A stretch of DNA of 64,000 nucleotides, from assembly GCA_017303615.1 (NCBI GenBank), contig JAFLCK010000018.1, forward strand, positions 1-64,000, written 5' to 3'. Position 1 is the first letter of the stretch, and each line of letters starts with the position of its first letter. A model generated the notes under the pieces. The model did no database searches. It saw nothing but the letters and a program-made list of their open reading frames with translations, and was not told where the DNA came from. Origin of the DNA: Obscuribacter phosphatis_A (lineage in GTDB: Bacteria; Cyanobacteriota; Vampirovibrionia; Obscuribacterales; Obscuribacteraceae). This document shows, in pieces, positions 60,757 through 64,000 of this stretch. The position numbers and the translations under genes were made by a program.

Positions 60757-61356
60757 TCAGATCCGTCGGAGCATTACTCCTGTAGTGTTAGATAGAGCCA
60801 AGCCAAGGCTAAAATCTCTGCTCCCGAAAAAGTGCCGAAAATCAACTGGGTTTGGCATTTCAATAGTTTCCCCTGCCAGCCGAGCCAAAGTCAGGTGAGG
60901 GAAGTAATCTTCAGGCAGGGTAAGCGGTGTATAGCCCAACTGCTTAAGCTTTTCAAAGTAGAACTGCTGCAATTCAAGAAGGGCAGGGTTAATGGCAACT
61001 GCCAAACCGACCGTGCAGGTCGCAGCATTGTGGGGTGTGGCGGCAGCAACCGAAGCCCTTTGCCCCCTCCCTGACCGCAAATAAAAATGGTCAAATTTAA
61101 GTTGAAAGATTCTATCTTTGTCTGTCCCTAATGAAAAATCCGGAAGTTCAACCGAAATATCTCCGTTTAGAACCTTCGAAATAGTAGGCCCCTGAAACTG
61201 ACAGACTGTCACATGAGGCAAACAATTCGCTCCCAACAGATAGTCAGTGAATTGGTCGGCGAAGTACTGACGAGCAAATTCGGTAACCAATTCGGAAAAA
61301 TCAGCCTGGCAGGGCGTGAGCACCAAATTAAAGCGGGAAGGTTGCAGGTCGATCAA
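60757..61356 (-). CDS. 2H phosphoesterase (LigT/2'-5' RNA ligase-like)
   Basis: The 199-residue protein has the two HxT signatures of the 2H phosphoesterase superfamily, PHVTVCQF and PHLTLARL, each with a following hydrophobic strand. The spacing (about 115 residues between them) suits LigT/CPDase-like enzymes. They act on 2',3'-cyclic phosphodiesters or 2'-5' linkages; the substrate is unknown. Translation seems to start at TTG. It is probably the first gene of the RlpA/DUF4388 unit and is divergent from the lipoprotein gene. Confidence 0.78.
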   Translation of the reverse strand: MIDLQPSRFNLVLTPCQADFSELVTEFARQYFADQFTDYLLGANCLPHVTVCQFQGPTISKVLNGDISVELPDFSLGTDKDRIFQLKFDHFYLRSGRGQRASVAAATPHNAATCTVGLAVAINPALLELQQFYFEKLKQLGYTPLTLPEDYFPHLTLARLAGETIEMPNPVDFRHFFGSRDFSLGLALSNTTGVMLRRI

Positions 61357-61388
61357 GAGAATTGCCTATAACTTGCTCTTTAGTAGCA

Positions 61389-61432
61389 TTTCAGTAACTT
61401 CCCTATGGTATTTCAGCATGGTGCAATAGAAA
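61389..61432 (+). promoter_or_regulatory. Possible 11-bp-phased TTTCAG operator (weak)
   Basis: TTTCAG occurs at 61389 and 61411, exactly 22 bp (two periods) apart. A -10-like TAGAAA (61427-61432) lies 27 bp after the intervening phase position. The middle half-site is not conserved, so this could be chance. Confidence 0.3.
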
Positions 61433-61468
61433 ATACCTAAACTTCTGAACTTATCCGCCGAGATTACT

Positions 61469-62413
61469 ATGACCGAAAATACAAGAACCAAGTTATTTAG
61501 ACTAACAGTCTTTTCGCTGGCAGCAGCCTCGCTTATCGCTTGCAGCAAAAGTAGCGGCGAAACAAAAGAAGGCCAACTGTTGAGCACCAGTGCACCAGCC
61601 CAGGGCGCCCAAAGCAGCGCCGAACCGGGCAAAACTGAACCAGGTCAAATTGAACCAGGCTCTATAGTTCCTGGTCAAATCGTCCAAGGCAATCCAGAAC
61701 CAGGAGGGATAATGGGCGAACCAGGCTGTTCAACTGGAGCCGAGCCCGGGGCCGCCGACTCAAGCCCTGGCTGGGCCGGTCCAGATAGCGGTACACCGCC
61801 GCCGGTCTATACTCCTCCTAGCGCTTCTGGCACCGGTCCAGATACCCCTGTTTCATCAGAGGGAACAGTCTCATCGGGAGATGCCACAGTATCTGTCGAA
61901 AACACAGGACCCCAGCATGAATGGACAAGAGAAGAAATGCTTCTCGCTAGGCCGATGCCTATGTCGAAAGAAGAACGAGACTTCGCCTTCAGTCATAAGG
62001 CACCTGAGACAATTAGAACCTGGACCCTGGGCGAGTTCCAAGAATACACAAAGAATCCGCTCGGGGCCAGAGACATGATCAGCGAGGGAACGCGCTGGAT
62101 CTCGCTAAGACGTTCTCTCAGCGGTCAATTGCAGTTCAGCAAAGAGTTTCTCGGTCGCAAGAAAATCAACCCACCACCTCGCCCCAAACGCATCACCAAC
62201 GCCGACGGCTCGCAGAGCCCCGACCCTGAGTTTCTCACCGACAATTCAGTCTTTGCACCAGCTCGCAGCGCTGAAACCTTTGAAAAGCTGAAGACCTGCC
62301 GCCAGGATATATCTGACTTGTGTAAAGAACTAGAGCTAATACACAACCAGGCCGCTAAGAAAGGTCGTTTACAAGCACTTGAAAATGCAATATCAAATAT
62401 CGAATGGGAATAA
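61469..62413 (+). CDS. Lipoprotein with Pro/Gly repeats
   Basis: The 314-residue protein has a lipobox (FSLAAASLIACSKSS, cleavage before Cys near 24). A repeat-rich linker follows, with EPGQIEPGSIVPGQI units (about residues 50-75) and a Pro/Gly/Thr-rich segment to 135. A structured C-terminal part (about 145-314) contains EEMLLARPMPMSKEERDF and a helical end. The repeats again use short Pro-based units like those in the tandem paralogs. It is divergent from the 2H phosphoesterase and precedes the third Ser/Thr kinase by 38 bases. Function unknown. Confidence 0.75.
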   Translation: MTENTRTKLFRLTVFSLAAASLIACSKSSGETKEGQLLSTSAPAQGAQSSAEPGKTEPGQIEPGSIVPGQIVQGNPEPGGIMGEPGCSTGAEPGAADSSPGWAGPDSGTPPPVYTPPSASGTGPDTPVSSEGTVSSGDATVSVENTGPQHEWTREEMLLARPMPMSKEERDFAFSHKAPETIRTWTLGEFQEYTKNPLGARDMISEGTRWISLRRSLSGQLQFSKEFLGRKKINPPPRPKRITNADGSQSPDPEFLTDNSVFAPARSAETFEKLKTCRQDISDLCKELELIHNQAAKKGRLQALENAISNIEWE

Positions 62414-62451
62414 TAGATAAGTAATAGCTCGAATAAGGCACATAGATAAAA

Positions 62452-64000
62452 ATGTCTACAGGCTCACAAGAAGCAGCCCGCACCAGCGGAGGACAGGGAG
62501 AATTCGGTCCTGGTGCCTTGATTGGGGGCTCTTACCGCCTTATCAATTTTATCGGTGCCGGCGCCATGGGCGATGTCTACAAAGCCAAACACGAGATGAT
62601 GCCTCGTGAATACGCCCTCAAGATTCTCAACGAAAATCAGGTCACCGAAAATGCTTGGCGCCGCTTTCAACTAGAGGCGCAGGCTATCGCCAAGCTGAAT
62701 CACAAGAGCATAGTATCGATTCACAACTTTGGTATTCACAACGGCAGTAAGCCATTCTATGTGATGGAACTGCTCGAGGGGGAATCGCTATTCGACCGAC
62801 TGAACCGCTGCGAATTTCTCAAAGTGGCAGAGGCTTTGCCCATTTTCATCGAGCTTTGCGATGCCTTCGGCTATGCCCACAAACAAGGCATTATTCACCG
62901 CGATATCAAGCCACAAAACATTATCTTGCTCAACAAGCCAGAACTGGGCAGTGCCATAAGAATAGTGGATTTTGGCATTGCCAAACTAACCCAAACCACC
63001 GATCCCCAAAATCAAAATCTAACCCGCATGGGTGAAGTATTTGGATCGCCTTTCTACATGAGCCCTGAACAGACCATGGGTCAGAGGGTCGATAGTCGTT
63101 CCGACATTTATTCACTTGGCTGCACTCTCTACGAAACTCTTGTTTCTATGCCGCCTTTGCGAGGTCGCAATTCAACAGAGACAATGATCTTGCATCAAAC
63201 TAAGATACCGCCCATGCTAAAAGAAGCCTCCGACGCCCAAACATTCTCAGACGGTATCGAATATTTGGTTGCGAAAATGCTGGCCAAAGCTCCATCTGAT
63301 CGTTACCAAACCATGGAAGCGGTGAAGCACGACCTCGAACTTCTGCAGCAAGGCAAAGACCTAAACACTGTCAGTTATTATGCCGCTCCATCACCACGCC
63401 GCAGCACTCAGAGAATAGAAGCGCAAGTGGAAGAGCGTGGTAACTTGCGCGAAGAACTGAGCGAATCTAGTCAATATACTGTGCCACCCAGTGGTAATAG
63501 GTTGTTGCCGGTGTTCATAATAGCTGGAATAGTTTTGACTTTCGCTGCAGTCGGATTTATAGGCTATAACTATCTCATTTCTAGCAAAACAAAAACGACG
63601 TCCAAACTTCCTCAAATCAATATCTCTGAAGATGTAGAGCAACTAACCGCAACGCCGAATCCTCTGAACGACGAATCAGGGTTAGAAGTCTCGAAGTCAG
63701 ATCCCTCAAGTTATCTAAAGAAGCCATTTCCATTTGCCAAAATTGTTGATTCAGAGGGAAAGAGACTAAGGGTCTTCTCCTTTCCTAAAGACCTAAGATT
63801 CGGTCACCTGAAAACAAGAGAAAACATGGGCATGACTAGGGGTGCACTGGGACAGCCGGCTGAATCAAATCCCCGATTTGAGTTCACCGACCATGTAATT
63901 CTCACACCCAGCAAAGCACTTATCGCCAATCCAGAGTTTTTAAAAGGCTTTAGAAATGGCGACATTTATGCAGTAGCTTTCTCCACCGACTTCCAGATCA
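62452..64000 (+). CDS. Membrane Ser/Thr protein kinase (partial at right edge)
   Basis: The reading frame is open for 516 codons to the window end. After an N-terminal tail the kinase domain (about residues 25-295) has GAGAMGDVYKA, YALKIL, IIHRDIKPQNIIL, VDFGIAKL and SPEQTMGQRVDSRSDIYSLG, all canonical. A linker and one membrane span (about 345-370, LPVFIIAGIVLTFAAVGFIGY) follow. The external part begins KRLRVFSFPKDLRFGHL, which matches the start of the external domain of the 42.9 kb kinase (CRVFSFAKDSSIG). The C-terminus lies outside the window and may hold leucine-rich units. It probably forms a unit with the lipoprotein gene. Confidence 0.92.
   Translation, partial: MSTGSQEAARTSGGQGEFGPGALIGGSYRLINFIGAGAMGDVYKAKHEMMPREYALKILNENQVTENAWRRFQLEAQAIAKLNHKSIVSIHNFGIHNGSKPFYVMELLEGESLFDRLNRCEFLKVAEALPIFIELCDAFGYAHKQGIIHRDIKPQNIILLNKPELGSAIRIVDFGIAKLTQTTDPQNQNLTRMGEVFGSPFYMSPEQTMGQRVDSRSDIYSLGCTLYETLVSMPPLRGRNSTETMILHQTKIPPMLKEASDAQTFSDGIEYLVAKMLAKAPSDRYQTMEAVKHDLELLQQGKDLNTVSYYAAPSPRRSTQRIEAQVEERGNLREELSESSQYTVPPSGNRLLPVFIIAGIVLTFAAVGFIGYNYLISSKTKTTSKLPQINISEDVEQLTATPNPLNDESGLEVSKSDPSSYLKKPFPFAKIVDSEGKRLRVFSFPKDLRFGHLKTRENMGMTRGALGQPAESNPRFEFTDHVILTPSKALIANPEFLKGFRNGDIYAVAFSTDFQI

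Noticed and set aside
1..64000. CRISPR arrays and tRNA or rRNA genes
   Set aside because: No regular spacer-repeat series was found; the tandem repeats seen have no spacers. No cloverleaf with a T-loop GTTCRA motif or conserved rRNA segment was recognised.

Overview
The window is chromosomal DNA of a bacterium with moderate GC content. I infer a member of the Vampirovibrionophyceae/Melainabacteria, close to Candidatus Obscuribacterales. The grounds are three Hanks-type Ser/Thr kinases with C-terminal receptor-like regions, many TPR proteins, exported TldD-like proteins and many hydrophilic low-complexity orphan proteins. This placement rests on gene style only. I see no rRNA, tRNA or CRISPR.

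Layout. 1-8.35 kb is an accessory region. It holds the C-terminus of a probable polymorphic toxin with a downstream immunity candidate, a beta/gamma-crystallin, an IS66 remnant lacking its transposase gene, an operon of bacterial PH-like and TPR proteins, and a scarred IS3-family copy with different broken genes on its two sides. 8.6-13.1 kb carries a secreted TPR protein, a membrane/DUF2071-like protein and two small genes. 13.5-21.7 kb is a two-component cluster (response regulator, orphan protein, histidine kinase) followed by a Ser/Thr kinase, a MocR-like regulator and another orphan. 21.8-26.6 kb holds an exported TldD/TldE-like pair and a GNAT protein. 26.7-28.9 kb holds three tandem paralogous transcription units. 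28.9-42.9 kb is mixed: cupin, ArsR plus rhodanese, CPA1 antiporter, TPR protein, SAM-dependent methyltransferase-like protein, phosphoglucomutase, sugar-nucleotide epimerase and a second Ser/Thr kinase. 43.0-47.4 kb is a second two-component locus with two orphan proteins. 47.6-64 kb carries a GT-C-like membrane protein, guaA, a DSP-type phosphatase, an MDR-like protein, an isochorismatase-like hydrolase, an S41 peptidase, an RlpA/DUF4388-GGDEF-like operon, a lipoprotein and a third Ser/Thr kinase cut by the window end.

Main finding. Eight promoters upstream of MocR or of orphan hydrophilic proteins share one architecture: direct repeats with an exact 11-bp period, and a -10-like hexamer starting exactly 27 bp after the start of the penultimate half-site. 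This is the layout of OmpR/PhoB-type activated promoters. The half-sites fall into three classes. TTTCAA sites lie around the 13.5 kb response regulator, GGTCAC sites lie beside the 44.7 kb response regulator, and TGTCA (Pho-box-like) sites precede the three tandem paralogs. I infer a set of related two-component circuits, each driving small orphan proteins of unknown function.
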